From positions 124,001 through 188,000 of the forward strand of contig JAGYIF010000002.1 of assembly GCA_018402735.1 (NCBI GenBank): a stretch of 64,000 bases of DNA, given 5' to 3'. This DNA comes from Pelagibacteraceae bacterium (GTDB lineage Bacteria; Pseudomonadota; Alphaproteobacteria; Pelagibacterales; Pelagibacteraceae). Of this stretch, positions 55,358-64,000 are shown piece by piece. The notes below the pieces were generated by a model. The model searched no databases, was not told where the DNA came from, and was given only the letters and a program-made list of their open reading frames with translations. A program made the translations under genes and the position numbers. Position 1 is the first letter of the stretch, and every line of letters begins with the position of its first letter.

Positions 55358-56472
55358 CGTTATTAAAAAACATTAAAATCAAGGTTGCTAACAATAGTTA
55401 TCCCATTGTTCTGGGTAACAATATATTAAAAAATTTTTATAAATTTTATTTTCGTTACTGCACACATTCAAAAAAAGTTTTGTTTGTTAGCAATTCTCAA
55501 ATACCAAATAAATACTTAAAAACAATTAGGGCATCTTTACCGAAAAAAATTAATCACTACTCTTTAATGATTCCTGCTGGTGAAAAGAATAAAAACTTAC
55601 CTCAGGTAAACAAAATCCTGGATTTTTTAACAAAAAATAATTTTGACCGAAATGATACTGTTGTTGCTCTGGGTGGTGGAGTCGTTGGTGATATTGTTGG
55701 ATTTGCTGCTAGTATTTTCAAAAGAGGTATTGGCTTTGTTCAAGTTCCAACAACTCTTCTGGCACAAGTTGATTCTTCTGTTGGTGGAAAAACGGGAGTT
55801 AACAATAATTTTGGAAAAAATTTAATTGGAACCTTTTATCATCCTCAATTTGTATTAATTGATATTGCGGTTTTGTATTCATTATCGAAAAGAGAAATGA
55901 TATCAGGATTTGCGGAAATATTAAAATATTCACTTATAATGAATAAAAAATTCTTTTTTTGGTTATGCGAATATGGACATGAAATTATTGATCGACTGAA
56001 TCGTAAAACAATATTAAAAGCGATCGAAATTAGTTGCAAAAGCAAAGCACTAATTGTTGGAAAAGATGAAAAAGAGAAAGGGTTGAGGGCCATACTTAAT
56101 TTTGGCCACACCATTGGTCACGCTTTAGAATCCCATTTAAAATATTCTTCGAAACTAAATCACGGCGAAGCTGTAATTATAGGCATGATGGCGGCTAGCA
56201 AAGTATCTGTTACTCGAGGATTTCTTAATAAAGTAGAATTACATAAAATAACCCATCTATATTCCAAACTTAATTTAAAATATTCTTTAAAAAAATATTT
56301 GCGTTCAAGCCAAATTCATAATTTTGCAGACATTATGAAAAAAGATAAAAAAAACAACTCGGACACAATAAATTTAATTTTGCTAAAACAAATTGGGAAA
56401 GCATTTATTTACAAAACAACTTTAGGCAAGACCCTAATTCCATTTGTAAAAAATGAACTAATAAATGTCTGA
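55354..56472 (+). CDS. aroB: 3-dehydroquinate synthase
   Basis: 372 residues. NAD site DTVVALGGGVVGDIVGFAAS, metal and substrate residues in VPTTLLAQVDSSVGGKTGVN and the ILNFGHTIGHALESHLKYSS motif with the zinc-binding His. Converts DAHP to dehydroquinate, second step of the shikimate pathway. The start overlaps aroK by 4 bases, the end overlaps the next gene by 8. Confidence 0.96.
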   Translation: MTLLKNIKIKVANNSYPIVLGNNILKNFYKFYFRYCTHSKKVLFVSNSQIPNKYLKTIRASLPKKINHYSLMIPAGEKNKNLPQVNKILDFLTKNNFDRNDTVVALGGGVVGDIVGFAASIFKRGIGFVQVPTTLLAQVDSSVGGKTGVNNNFGKNLIGTFYHPQFVLIDIAVLYSLSKREMISGFAEILKYSLIMNKKFFFWLCEYGHEIIDRLNRKTILKAIEISCKSKALIVGKDEKEKGLRAILNFGHTIGHALESHLKYSSKLNHGEAVIIGMMAASKVSVTRGFLNKVELHKITHLYSKLNLKYSLKKYLRSSQIHNFADIMKKDKKNNSDTINLILLKQIGKAFIYKTTLGKTLIPFVKNELINV

Positions 56473-57736
56473 CGATTTATTAATATCTATTTTAATCATT
56501 ATTTTTTTACTTTTGTTATCAGGTTTGCTTTCTGGTTCAGAAACATCTATTACCTCCGTTTCTAAAAGTAAAATTCATAAAATGGCTATACGCGGCGATA
56601 AAAGAGCAAAACATCTGCTCTACCTAATAAGTAAAAAAAGCGATCTGATTAGTTCATTACTTATAGGAAATAATTTTGTAAATATTTTGGCATCAGTGTT
56701 AGCGACCGCGGTTCTAATTAAATATTATGGTGACAATGCTGTTGTTTATTCAACTATTATCATGTCTTTACTAATTGTTATTTTTTCAGAAGTGCTTCCT
56801 AAAAGCTATGCTTTAATAAAACCGGATAGATTTGCTTTAGCAATGGCAAAATATTTAGTTTTTTTTTCCAAAATAATCACTCCGATCATGCTACTGATCA
56901 AGGGGATTAATTGGTCTTTTTTCAAAATTATGAGAATCGATATGGATAATAAAATAACATCTAAAACAGCAAGAGAGGACATTAGAAACATTATAGATAT
57001 GCACGAAGATGAGGGCAGATTGCTAAAAGATGAGGGTAACATGCTCAATGCAATCCTAGATTTAAAAGAAATTACTGTTGAGAAGATTATGACCCATAGA
57101 AAAAATATTTATTCTATAGACCTGAATAATACTAATGAATTTTTTTCTAAAATTTCAAAAAGTTCATTCAGCAGAATACCTGTGTGGGAAAAAAACCCAA
57201 ACAATATTTTAGGACTTATCCATGCCAAAAATGTATTGACCAACTTAAATGATAAAGGACAATTAGATATTTTAAAAATTAAAGAAAATTTAATTAAACC
57301 TTGGTTTATTCCCGAAACAACTAAGGCCAAAGATCAACTTACTGAATTTATTCAAAGGCATGAAAAGTTGGCGTTTGTAGTTGATGAGTACGGTGAGTTG
57401 ATGGGACTAATTTCGATGGAAGATATTATTGAAGAAATTGTGGGAAACATATTTGATGAAAAAGATTTTTCAACAGTTGGAATTAGAAAAATTGACAGCA
57501 ATACTTACAGAATAAGGGGTGATGTAAATATTCGTGATATCAATCGAGAGCTTGATATTGCAATTCCAAATAATAACTCTTCAACGATCGCTGGGTACTT
57601 AATTCATGAAACAGAATCTTTTCCGGAAGTGGGGCAGATTTTTTCTTTTGGAAATATTTTGTACGAGATTATTAATAAAAATAAAAATCAAATAACTCAG
57701 ATCAAGCTAGTATTGCCAAAAAAAACTAGTCATTAA
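56465..57736 (+). CDS. CNNM/CBS-domain transporter-like protein (UPF0053, CorC-HlyC type)
   Basis: 423 residues. A DUF21 membrane domain of four helices at residues about 5-180 (SILIIIFLLLLSGLLSGSET, ISSLLIGNNFVNILASVLAT) is followed by a CBS pair (EITVEKIMTHRKNIYSIDLN, KLAFVVDEYGELMGLISMED) and a CorC_HlyC end (GDVNIRDINRELDIAIPNNN). The family includes magnesium efflux proteins; hemolysin naming is historic. It is the third gene after aroK-aroB, a placement common in Alphaproteobacteria. Confidence 0.9.
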   Translation: MSDDLLISILIIIFLLLLSGLLSGSETSITSVSKSKIHKMAIRGDKRAKHLLYLISKKSDLISSLLIGNNFVNILASVLATAVLIKYYGDNAVVYSTIIMSLLIVIFSEVLPKSYALIKPDRFALAMAKYLVFFSKIITPIMLLIKGINWSFFKIMRIDMDNKITSKTAREDIRNIIDMHEDEGRLLKDEGNMLNAILDLKEITVEKIMTHRKNIYSIDLNNTNEFFSKISKSSFSRIPVWEKNPNNILGLIHAKNVLTNLNDKGQLDILKIKENLIKPWFIPETTKAKDQLTEFIQRHEKLAFVVDEYGELMGLISMEDIIEEIVGNIFDEKDFSTVGIRKIDSNTYRIRGDVNIRDINRELDIAIPNNNSSTIAGYLIHETESFPEVGQIFSFGNILYEIINKNKNQITQIKLVLPKKTSH

Positions 57737-57989
57737 TTGAAATTTCCAATGAATGAATGGTATATTTTAATTCCTCTTTAAGAATAGCGTAAATTTTTTT
57801 ATGAATTTGAATACGACTTAGTCCTTTCAGTTCTTTAGAAGATACAATTAATCGAAAATGGCTATTGCCATTCTTAGGAGAAGAGCTGTGATGTTGATGC
57901 AAGTGAGAGTTATTAATAACCTCCATATGTAATAGACCTAGTTCGTTTTGAATTTTTTCTTTTATATCTGCAGCAATATTTTTTTCCAT
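57726..57989 (-). CDS. BolA-family protein
   Basis: 87 residues. The BolA/IbaG fold has HMEVINNSHLHQHHSSSPKN and SHFRLIVSSKELKGLSRIQI followed by HKKIYAILKEEL, with the conserved invariant His in the recognition helix. BolA proteins work with monothiol glutaredoxins in iron-sulfur trafficking. It overlaps the 3' end of the CNNM gene by 11 bases and is divergent from the DnaJ gene across 38 bases. Confidence 0.9.
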   Translation of the reverse strand: MEKNIAADIKEKIQNELGLLHMEVINNSHLHQHHSSSPKNGNSHFRLIVSSKELKGLSRIQIHKKIYAILKEELKYTIHSLEISIND

Positions 57990-58027
57990 ATTTATATAAT
58001 TTATTATAGTATCAATTTTTAAAGGTT

Positions 58028-58678
58028 ATGAAAAAAAATTGTGAAAAATTATACTGCAATCAGAGAGCTTATAAGCAAGTTCTTATTAAGGATAAAAAAA
58101 ATAAAGAATACTTGTGGTATTGCATGGATCATCACCAGGAACATATTGATAAGGAAAAATTAGGATGCGACTGGGAAGGCTGCTGCCAGATTGGAGAATT
58201 CAAAGCACCCAGTAAAGATTTGGATAATTTTTTATGGTTTTGTGAAGAACATGTAAAAATTTATAATCAAAAATGGGATTTTTTTGATGGAATGTCTCAA
58301 TCTGAAATAGAAAATTTTATGTATGATGATTTAACTTTTCATAAAAAAACTCAAAAATTTGGAAACAAAGATACTTTTTTTCAGAAATTGTGGAACAATG
58401 CGATTGAAGATGAATTGCTATTTTTTAATAAATTTAAAAGTTCAACTTCTTATACTGGTGCAAAATATAACCACACACAAGTTCTGGCTTTAAAAAAAAT
58501 GGAATTAAATACTGAAGTAAATTGGAGCGATATTAGAGTACAATTTAAAAAACTTGTTAAAAAATATCACCCTGATATTAATGCTGGAAATAAAAAATAC
58601 GAAGAAAAATTAAAAGAAATCACCCTTGCTTATTCTTTTTTAAATAATTCTATTAACAAAAATACTGAGGTTGCATGA
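58028..58678 (+). CDS. DnaJ-domain protein
   Basis: 216 residues. The J domain is at the C-terminus: KKLVKKYHPDINAGNKKYEE has the HPD triad near residue 181, and NWSDIRVQFKK precedes it. The N-terminal 140 residues carry several Cys and His (MKKNCEKLYCNQRAY, CMDHHQEHI, WEGCCQ), a possible metal-binding part. Such genes stand between bolA and cobS in many Alphaproteobacteria. It overlaps cobS by 4 bases, so the two are probably coupled. Confidence 0.88.
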   Translation: MKKNCEKLYCNQRAYKQVLIKDKKNKEYLWYCMDHHQEHIDKEKLGCDWEGCCQIGEFKAPSKDLDNFLWFCEEHVKIYNQKWDFFDGMSQSEIENFMYDDLTFHKKTQKFGNKDTFFQKLWNNAIEDELLFFNKFKSSTSYTGAKYNHTQVLALKKMELNTEVNWSDIRVQFKKLVKKYHPDINAGNKKYEEKLKEITLAYSFLNNSINKNTEVA

Positions 58679-59667
58679 GCACAATACCATTTGAAAACAA
58701 GCCGGACATGAAAATATCTCTCAAAGAAGTGTTTGGCTTTGATAGCAATATGATGGTCGATGGTTTTTCAAAAAAAAACGAATATGTGCCGGATATAGAT
58801 CAAAGTTATATTTTTGATAAAGAAACAACATTGGCAATTTTGGCTGGTTTTTCATTTAATCGAAGAGTGCTAGTGCAAGGTTTTCATGGAACTGGGAAAT
58901 CAACTCATATCGAACAAGTTGCTGCTAGATTGAATTGGCCTTGTGTTCGAGTAAATTTAGACAGTCACATAAGCAGAATTGATTTAATAGGAAAAGATGC
59001 AATTGTTATAAAAGACAATAAACAAATCACAGAATTTAAAGAGGGAGTTCTTCCCTGGTCGCTACAAAACCCTGTTGCTTTAGTATTCGATGAGTATGAT
59101 GCTGGCAGACCCGATGTTATGTTTGTTATTCAGCGAGTTCTTGAAAGTGATGGAAAATTTACTCTATTAGATAAAAACAAAGTTATTAAACAACACGCTT
59201 ATTTTAGATTGTTTGCTACGACTAACACAATAGGCTTAGGAGATACCAGCGGTCTTTATCACGGAACTCAACAAATAAATCAGGGGCAGATGGATCGATG
59301 GAATATTGTCACTACTCTTAATTATTTAAATCCAGATAAGGAAGAGGCTATTGTTTTATCCAAGTGTGCATTTTTAAATAATGTAGAAGGAAAAAAGCTT
59401 ATAAGCAATATGGTTAAAGTTGCAAACTTAACTAGAAAAGGTTTTGCAAACGGAGATATTTCAACCGTGATGAGTCCTAGAACGGTAATTACCTGGTCTG
59501 AAAATTATAATATTTTTAAAAATTTAGGTCATTCTTTTAAAGTTTCTTTCTTAAATAAATGTGATGAATTGGAGAGATCTATTGTTTCTGAATATTATCA
59601 AAGATGTTTTGGGCAGGAGATCAACTCTGCTGCTGCTGCTAAATTAGCAGGGAAGAATAATGGATAA
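58675..59667 (+). CDS. cobS: Cobaltochelatase subunit CobS, MoxR-type AAA+ ATPase
   Basis: 330 residues. Walker [21 protein letters not shown], Walker [21 protein letters not shown], and sensor 1 [15 protein letters not shown]. In cobalamin synthesis CobS, with CobT and CobN, inserts cobalt into hydrogenobyrinic acid diamide. No cobN is visible in the window. Overlaps dnaJ by 4 and cobT by 8 bases, a tight operon. Confidence 0.93.
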   Translation: MSTIPFENKPDMKISLKEVFGFDSNMMVDGFSKKNEYVPDIDQSYIFDKETTLAILAGFSFNRRVLVQGFHGTGKSTHIEQVAARLNWPCVRVNLDSHISRIDLIGKDAIVIKDNKQITEFKEGVLPWSLQNPVALVFDEYDAGRPDVMFVIQRVLESDGKFTLLDKNKVIKQHAYFRLFATTNTIGLGDTSGLYHGTQQINQGQMDRWNIVTTLNYLNPDKEEAIVLSKCAFLNNVEGKKLISNMVKVANLTRKGFANGDISTVMSPRTVITWSENYNIFKNLGHSFKVSFLNKCDELERSIVSEYYQRCFGQEINSAAAAKLAGKNNG

Positions 59668-61432
59668 TAAACAAGAACTAGAAAACTTTAAGAACGCAGT
59701 ATTCTCAACCGCAAAAGCAATAGCTAGAAATACGATTTCCATAGAAGATCAGCAGCAAGTAGCCAAGGTTCATATACCTAAAATTATTTCTGCAGATAAC
59801 CCAGATGAGGTATTGGAAGCAAGAGCTACGGCGGATTCAGAAGCTCTACGTATTAGATATAATAATGAAGACATTTCTAAAAAAAATGAACCACGAGGAA
59901 CTGTCAGCAAGTCACTGTACAAGATAGCAGAAAAAATCAGATATGAAAAAATTGGTTCTGACCAATACTTGGGAATTAAAAATAATCTAAATAATTATTA
60001 TCAAAAAAAAATATTAAATAGCGACGTTCATTCTCAAAACTTTATAGCTGACGCGTTTGAAGCATACTTAAGAAAAAATTTAATGGATTTACCTATTAAT
60101 GAAAATAAAAAACAAGATTTTAAACGATGGGATGATTTGTTTGATAAAAAAATATTAAACAAAATTTCAAAATTAAATACATCCCTAAACAACCAACAAG
60201 AATATACGGTATTAGTAAAATCCATTATTCAAGAACTAGAAATTAACGACCAAAAAAATGAACCTGAAAATTTAGAAAATCAAAATAGTGAAGAAAATAA
60301 TAATGATAGCCAAAATCAACAGAAATCTATGGAAGAAGAGAATCAGCAATCCAAAACTCAGGAATTCGACATGGATAATATTGTTCCCGAAATTGAATTT
60401 GATCCCAGCCTGAATGACCAAGAAACGTCATTAGAAGAAAGTGATGATGAAAATCTTCCTCAAGGACAAAGACAGCCTTTAAAGGACGGAGATCCAAGAA
60501 AATATTCTATTTTTACAAATCAATTTGATAAAATAATTGATGCGAAAGACTTAATTACAGAAGAAGAAATAAAAAAATTACGAAGTAATTTAGATTTGCA
60601 ATTAGCTAGTTTGCAAAATTTTATTTCTCGTTTGGCAAATAAACTACAAAGAAAATTATTAGCAAAACAAAATAGATCTTGGAGTTTTGATTTAGAAGAA
60701 GGAATTCTAGATGCATCTAAATTACCAAGGGTAGTAATGGATCCTTTTAATTCTCTTTCTTATAAAAAAGAAAAAGATGTTGAATTCAAAGATACTGTAG
60801 TAACTCTTTTAATAGACAACTCTGGTTCTATGCGAGGAAGGCCTATTACTATTGCAGCAATTTGCGCCGACATTCTTTCGAGAACATTGGAACGATGTTC
60901 TGTAAAAGTAGAAGTTCTTGGTTTTACTACTCTAAATTGGAAGGGTGGAAAAAGTAGAGAACTCTGGATGAAAAATAAAAAAAATAACCCAGGTAGACTG
61001 AATGATTTATGTCATATTATTTATAAATCTGCCGACACACCTTGGAGAAGGGCTAAAAATAACTTAGGGCTAATGCTCAAAGAAGGAATTCTAAAAGAAA
61101 ATATAGATGGAGAGGCGATATTGTGGGCTTTCAACAGATTGCAAAAGAGAAAAGAAGAAAGAAAAATAATCATGGTAATTTCTGATGGCGCTCCTGTAGA
61201 TGACTCTACTTTATCTGTAAATTCTGGAAACTATCTAGAACAGCATCTTAAAAAAGTGGTGCAATGGGTGGAGGAAAGCAAGGATGTTGAGATTAATGCA
61301 ATTGGTATTGGCCATGACGTTTCTAATTACTACAAACAGGCAATTAAAATAGCGGATGTTCAAGAGTTAGGTGATGCTATGGTAGATAGATTAGTTGAAT
61401 TGTTTTCAGCTGATGGTCGTACGCTTAACTAA
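59660..61432 (+). CDS. cobT: Cobaltochelatase subunit CobT
   Basis: 590 residues. An N-terminal helical part, an acidic low-complexity linker near residues 200-270 ([20 protein letters not shown]), and a C-terminal von Willebrand A domain with a MIDAS motif [11 protein letters not shown] near residue 384 plus [20 protein letters not shown]. It holds the AAA+ subunit CobS to the chelatase core. The 3' end overlaps the convergent VUT/queP-type gene by 27 bases. Confidence 0.93.
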   Translation: MDNKQELENFKNAVFSTAKAIARNTISIEDQQQVAKVHIPKIISADNPDEVLEARATADSEALRIRYNNEDISKKNEPRGTVSKSLYKIAEKIRYEKIGSDQYLGIKNNLNNYYQKKILNSDVHSQNFIADAFEAYLRKNLMDLPINENKKQDFKRWDDLFDKKILNKISKLNTSLNNQQEYTVLVKSIIQELEINDQKNEPENLENQNSEENNNDSQNQQKSMEEENQQSKTQEFDMDNIVPEIEFDPSLNDQETSLEESDDENLPQGQRQPLKDGDPRKYSIFTNQFDKIIDAKDLITEEEIKKLRSNLDLQLASLQNFISRLANKLQRKLLAKQNRSWSFDLEEGILDASKLPRVVMDPFNSLSYKKEKDVEFKDTVVTLLIDNSGSMRGRPITIAAICADILSRTLERCSVKVEVLGFTTLNWKGGKSRELWMKNKKNNPGRLNDLCHIIYKSADTPWRRAKNNLGLMLKEGILKENIDGEAILWAFNRLQKRKEERKIIMVISDGAPVDDSTLSVNSGNYLEQHLKKVVQWVEESKDVEINAIGIGHDVSNYYKQAIKIADVQELGDAMVDRLVELFSADGRTLN

Positions 61433-61978
61433 TAACAAATTTGAAACGATAATTTTAAATGGAATTAGCATAATAACTGCTAGTAACATTTTTACACAAA
61501 AATCTCCTAAGCCAAGGGTAATCCAAGGGACATCTGTTCCATAAAAAGCAATAGAGAAAAACAACAAAGTATCTATTGCCGACGAAAAAAAAGAAGAAAT
61601 GAATGGTGGAATAAACCATTGTTTGCTAGTTCTTAGTTTATCAAAAATTTTAGCATCCATCATTTGAGCTAATAAAAAAGCAGTTCCAGATCCTATGACA
61701 ATCCTAATTCCAATTAAATCAATTGGACTTAATGTAAAAAAATAAGAAACAATAACTCCCCATACAAATCCTGCTAAAATCACTTTCTTAGCAAATGAAA
61801 AACCATACACTCGATTAGCTATATCAGTAATCAAAAAGGCAACGGGGTACGTAAATGCTCCCCAGGTCAAAATATTTTCTAAATTGAAATAGTAAAAAGG
61901 ATACTGAACTAAATAATTTGATGCTAACACTACCAGCATCATTAAAAAAACGAAAGGGATAATTTTTTTATATTTCAA
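61406..61978 (-). CDS. Queuosine precursor transporter (VUT/COG1738 family)
   Basis: 190 residues with six membrane helices ([56 protein letters not shown], and others). [20 protein letters not shown] and [14 protein letters not shown] are the family signature. COG1738 proteins import queuine or its precursors preQ0/preQ1 for tRNA modification, so this cell may depend on environmental precursors. Followed at 10 bases by rpmB on the same strand. Confidence 0.88.
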   Translation of the reverse strand: MKYKKIIPFVFLMMLVVLASNYLVQYPFYYFNLENILTWGAFTYPVAFLITDIANRVYGFSFAKKVILAGFVWGVIVSYFFTLSPIDLIGIRIVIGSGTAFLLAQMMDAKIFDKLRTSKQWFIPPFISSFFSSAIDTLLFFSIAFYGTDVPWITLGLGDFCVKMLLAVIMLIPFKIIVSNLLLVKRTTIS

Positions 61979-61987
61979 AAAGATTGA

Positions 61988-62269
61988 CTAAAGAGACTTC
62001 GCCATTATCTCTTTTTTGATTTTTCTAACTCTTAAAGCTAACTTTTTGTTTTTTGCTCTGATTAAAAATTCATCTATTCCGCCTCTAAAATCTACAGCTT
62101 TTAAAGCTCGTGTTGAAATTTTAAATCTGATATTTTTATTTAGTATTTCACTTCTCAAAGTAACTTTTTTAATATTTGGATAAAATTTTCTTTTTGTTTT
62201 GTTGTTCGCATGACTAACTTTGTGACCACTCATTGGTTTTTTTCCAGTTAATTCACATAAATTTGCCAT
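61988..62269 (-). CDS. rpmB: 50S ribosomal protein L28
   Basis: 93 residues from the ATG at 62269: MANLCELTGKKPMSGHKVSH is the L28 start, followed by RKFYPNIKKVTLRSEILNKN and FRISTRALKAVD-like wording. An upstream in-frame ATG at 62284 adds 5 residues that relatives lack. Part of the large ribosomal subunit. The same cobS-cobT-...-rpmB neighbourhood is kept in many Alphaproteobacteria. Confidence 0.95.
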   Translation of the reverse strand: MANLCELTGKKPMSGHKVSHANNKTKRKFYPNIKKVTLRSEILNKNIRFKISTRALKAVDFRGGIDEFLIRAKNKKLALRVRKIKKEIMAKSL

Positions 62270-62388
62270 AAGCTTCTCCGGCAAGGGGTATATTTTGATA
62301 AAGTTTTATGGTCAAGCCATTATTTTGGCGATTTGACATTTAACTACTTGAAGAATATTGCATTATTAATGAGTTTTCTTTTTAATTA

Positions 62389-63450
62389 ATGCTTCAAGTT
62401 TATTTACCCATTGCAGATGTCACGATTAATGTCGCAACTTTTCTTATAATTAGTGTTGTAGTTGGCTTTTTTGCAGGTCTTTTGGGGATTGGAGGTGGAT
62501 TTTTAATTACCCCTATTTTAATTTTTTTAGGCATCCCTCCTATTTATGCTGTTGCTAATGGTGCTAACAATATTTTAGCTGCCTCCGTTTCTGGAACACT
62601 AGCTCATTGGTTTAAAAATCAATTAGATATTAAGATGGGATTACTCATTTTGTCAGGCGGTGTTTTTGGTTCAATTGTTGGGATAATTATATTTAAATTT
62701 TTTTTACTACAAGGTTCGGTCAATAACATTATATCCATAATGTATTGCGTATTGTTAACAAGCATTGGAGTCTCAATGCTGTTTGAAAGTTTGATAGAAA
62801 TAAGAAGGATTAAATTAAACCGTTTTATTCGAAGAAAATTACATAGACACTACTGGGTTCATCATCTTCCTTTTAAAATGAGAATAAGAAAATCTAAATT
62901 ATATATAAGTATTATACCTCCAATATTTTTTGGAATAGTTGTTGGAATTCTTTCTTCAATGCTAGGCGTGGGTGGTGGGTTTTTGTTAGTTCCAATTATG
63001 ATTTATATTTTAGGCATGCCTGCAAGGCTGGTTCCTGGAACTTCACTTTTTATAATGATCTTTATTATGATTATTGTAACTTTGCTACATGCTCTTAATA
63101 ACAATACTATTGATATTTACTTAGTTCTTATTCTGGTGGTTGGGTCAGTTGTTGGGGCTCAAATTGGAACTAAAATTGGCAGCAAACTAAAAAGTGAAGA
63201 ATTAAGAGCTATGCTGTCGATACTTGTCGTTATTTTTGGTTTTAAATTTGGCTACGACTTATTTTTTCACAAAATTATACCCTCTGCAAACATCACTAAA
63301 CAACTACCTGTCTCTCATGAACTAAATATTATTACTGAATTTATTATAAATGTCTCACAAAACTTTCCTTCGCTGTACGCGCTAAGTTCTATATTTCTAG
63401 CAATTATTATAGGAATAATTGCAGCTTATGGATTTAGAAAATTTATTTAA
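62389..63450 (+). CDS. TSUP-family sulfite exporter TauE/SafE-like permease
   Basis: 353 residues with about eight helices in two halves. The repeat signature is GFFAGLLGIGGGFLITPILI in the first half and GILSSMLGVGGGFLLVPIMI in the second, each with the conserved GxGGGF. The family exports sulfite or organosulfonates, or imports small carboxylates; specificity is open. The stop overlaps the next start by 1 base (TAATG). Confidence 0.9.
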   Translation: MLQVYLPIADVTINVATFLIISVVVGFFAGLLGIGGGFLITPILIFLGIPPIYAVANGANNILAASVSGTLAHWFKNQLDIKMGLLILSGGVFGSIVGIIIFKFFLLQGSVNNIISIMYCVLLTSIGVSMLFESLIEIRRIKLNRFIRRKLHRHYWVHHLPFKMRIRKSKLYISIIPPIFFGIVVGILSSMLGVGGGFLLVPIMIYILGMPARLVPGTSLFIMIFIMIIVTLLHALNNNTIDIYLVLILVVGSVVGAQIGTKIGSKLKSEELRAMLSILVVIFGFKFGYDLFFHKIIPSANITKQLPVSHELNIITEFIINVSQNFPSLYALSSIFLAIIIGIIAAYGFRKFI

Positions 63451-63887
63451 TGAATTTAAATAAAAATATTTTATCTCTTAGTTATTTGGGTTTAATTCCT
63501 TTTTATTTTTTTGCAATTATTTCTATTTTCGAAGATTATAACTTTTTTATAGATATATTTTTTTTATATTCTGTAATTATTATTTGTTTTTTATCTGGAT
63601 CCTTGTGGATGAAACTAATGATATTACCTAAACAAAAAAATAATGCTTTTTTTAGAATATTATCCGTTACTTTTCCTCTTATTGCTATGATTTCAGAGTT
63701 GTTTGTAAGTTACTCATTAAAGGTAATTATCTATGCCCTAATTTATATATTGATTTATATTTGTGATAAAAAAACTGCAGCTCATAGCATGCCTGATTAT
63801 ATAAGAATGAGATTTTTTCTAACTGGAAACGTTATTTTAACTCACTTAATTTTATTATATACAATCTTTACCTACGGCATCTTTTAA
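63450..63887 (+). CDS. DUF3429-like membrane protein
   Basis: 145 residues, about five helices. The wording ILSLSYLGLIPFYFFAIISI, SVIIICFLSGSLWM and AHSMPDYIRMRFFLTGNVIL matches DUF3429 (pfam11911-type) proteins, whose function is unknown. Coupled to the TauE/SafE gene by a 1-base stop/start overlap. Its 3' end overlaps the convergent pyrD by 33 bases. Confidence 0.75.
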   Translation: MNLNKNILSLSYLGLIPFYFFAIISIFEDYNFFIDIFFLYSVIIICFLSGSLWMKLMILPKQKNNAFFRILSVTFPLIAMISELFVSYSLKVIIYALIYILIYICDKKTAAHSMPDYIRMRFFLTGNVILTHLILLYTIFTYGIF

Positions 63888-64000
63888 AGTCTCATAACCT
63901 TCAGACTGCAAAAGATCTTCTAATTCTCCATTAATTTTATTCGCAATATAAGGACCCTCATACACAAAGGACGTATAAAGTTGAAGTAAAGAAGCTCCTG
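63855..64000 (-). CDS. pyrD: Dihydroorotate dehydrogenase, C-terminal end only
   Basis: The window stops inside this gene. 48 codons read GASLLQLYTSFVYEGPYIAN and LEDLLQSEGYETLKDAVGKD before a stop at 63855. 'GA..LQLYT..VYEGP' is the C-terminal signature of class 2 PyrD, which oxidises dihydroorotate with quinone at the membrane. The 3' end overlaps the preceding gene by 33 bases. Upstream part not seen. Confidence 0.85.
   Translation of the reverse strand, partial: GASLLQLYTSFVYEGPYIANKINGELEDLLQSEGYETLKDAVGKDCI

Overview
The window is two unrelated genomes joined end to end. Positions 1 to about 38,140 are GC-rich (67% GC in the line 37261-37320) and carry verrucomicrobial genes: PEP-CTERM secreted proteins, a GntR/LacI hybrid regulator, a sulfatase, a DUF1080 protein, a PhoD-like phosphatase and a SulP permease. 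Positions from about 38,147 to 64,000 are AT-rich (23% GC in the line 40921-40980). Their overlapping genes and gene order (prmC-prfA-ispG-lysC, aroK-aroB-CNNM, bolA-dnaJ-cobS-cobT) fit a streamlined alphaproteobacterium of the SAR11/Pelagibacterales or HIMB59 type. The switch falls inside two truncated genes, so the likeliest explanation is a chimeric assembly or clone, not gene transfer.

Verrucomicrobial half. 1-16.4 kb looks like an acquired polysaccharide-degradation region. It holds a DUF4143 ATPase, a truncated REP-associated transposase, a GH99-like protein, the GntR/LacI regulator, two PEP-CTERM-type proteins with duplicated signal peptides, an unusual FAD oxidoreductase fused to a family 8 polysaccharide lyase, a secreted TIM-barrel-like protein, a GH32 fructanase and an iduronate-sulfatase-like enzyme. 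It lies between two copies of the 3' end of a comM/yifB gene (2-172 and 16448-16873), and a third small remnant sits at 20070-20126. 16.9-26.4 kb is a patchwork of small membrane proteins, decayed genes, one MITE-like inverted repeat, a FAD amine-oxidase-like protein and secreted hydrolases. 26.8-38.1 kb is mostly ordinary chromosome: SulP, LptF/G, AsnS, Gph, RimO, XseA, an iron-sulfur subunit of succinate dehydrogenase/fumarate reductase, and MsrB.

Alphaproteobacterial half. Nearly every gene is a housekeeping gene with tiny or overlapping spacers: translation termination (prmC, prfA), isoprenoid and aspartate-family biosynthesis (ispG, lysC), ubiquinone (ubiG), arginine (argJ), secretion (secA), fatty acids (accA with an added C-terminal membrane helix), glyoxylate use (glcB), the shikimate pathway (aroK, aroB), a BolA/DnaJ/CobS/CobT block, rpmB, a queuosine-precursor transporter, a TauE/SafE exporter and the end of pyrD. 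No tRNA, rRNA or CRISPR array was recognised in either half.

The best candidates for new biology are the FAD-PL8 fusion, whose base composition changes at the domain boundary, and the comM-tail repeats that may mark an integration hotspot. The composition break at 38.14 kb should be treated first as an assembly problem.
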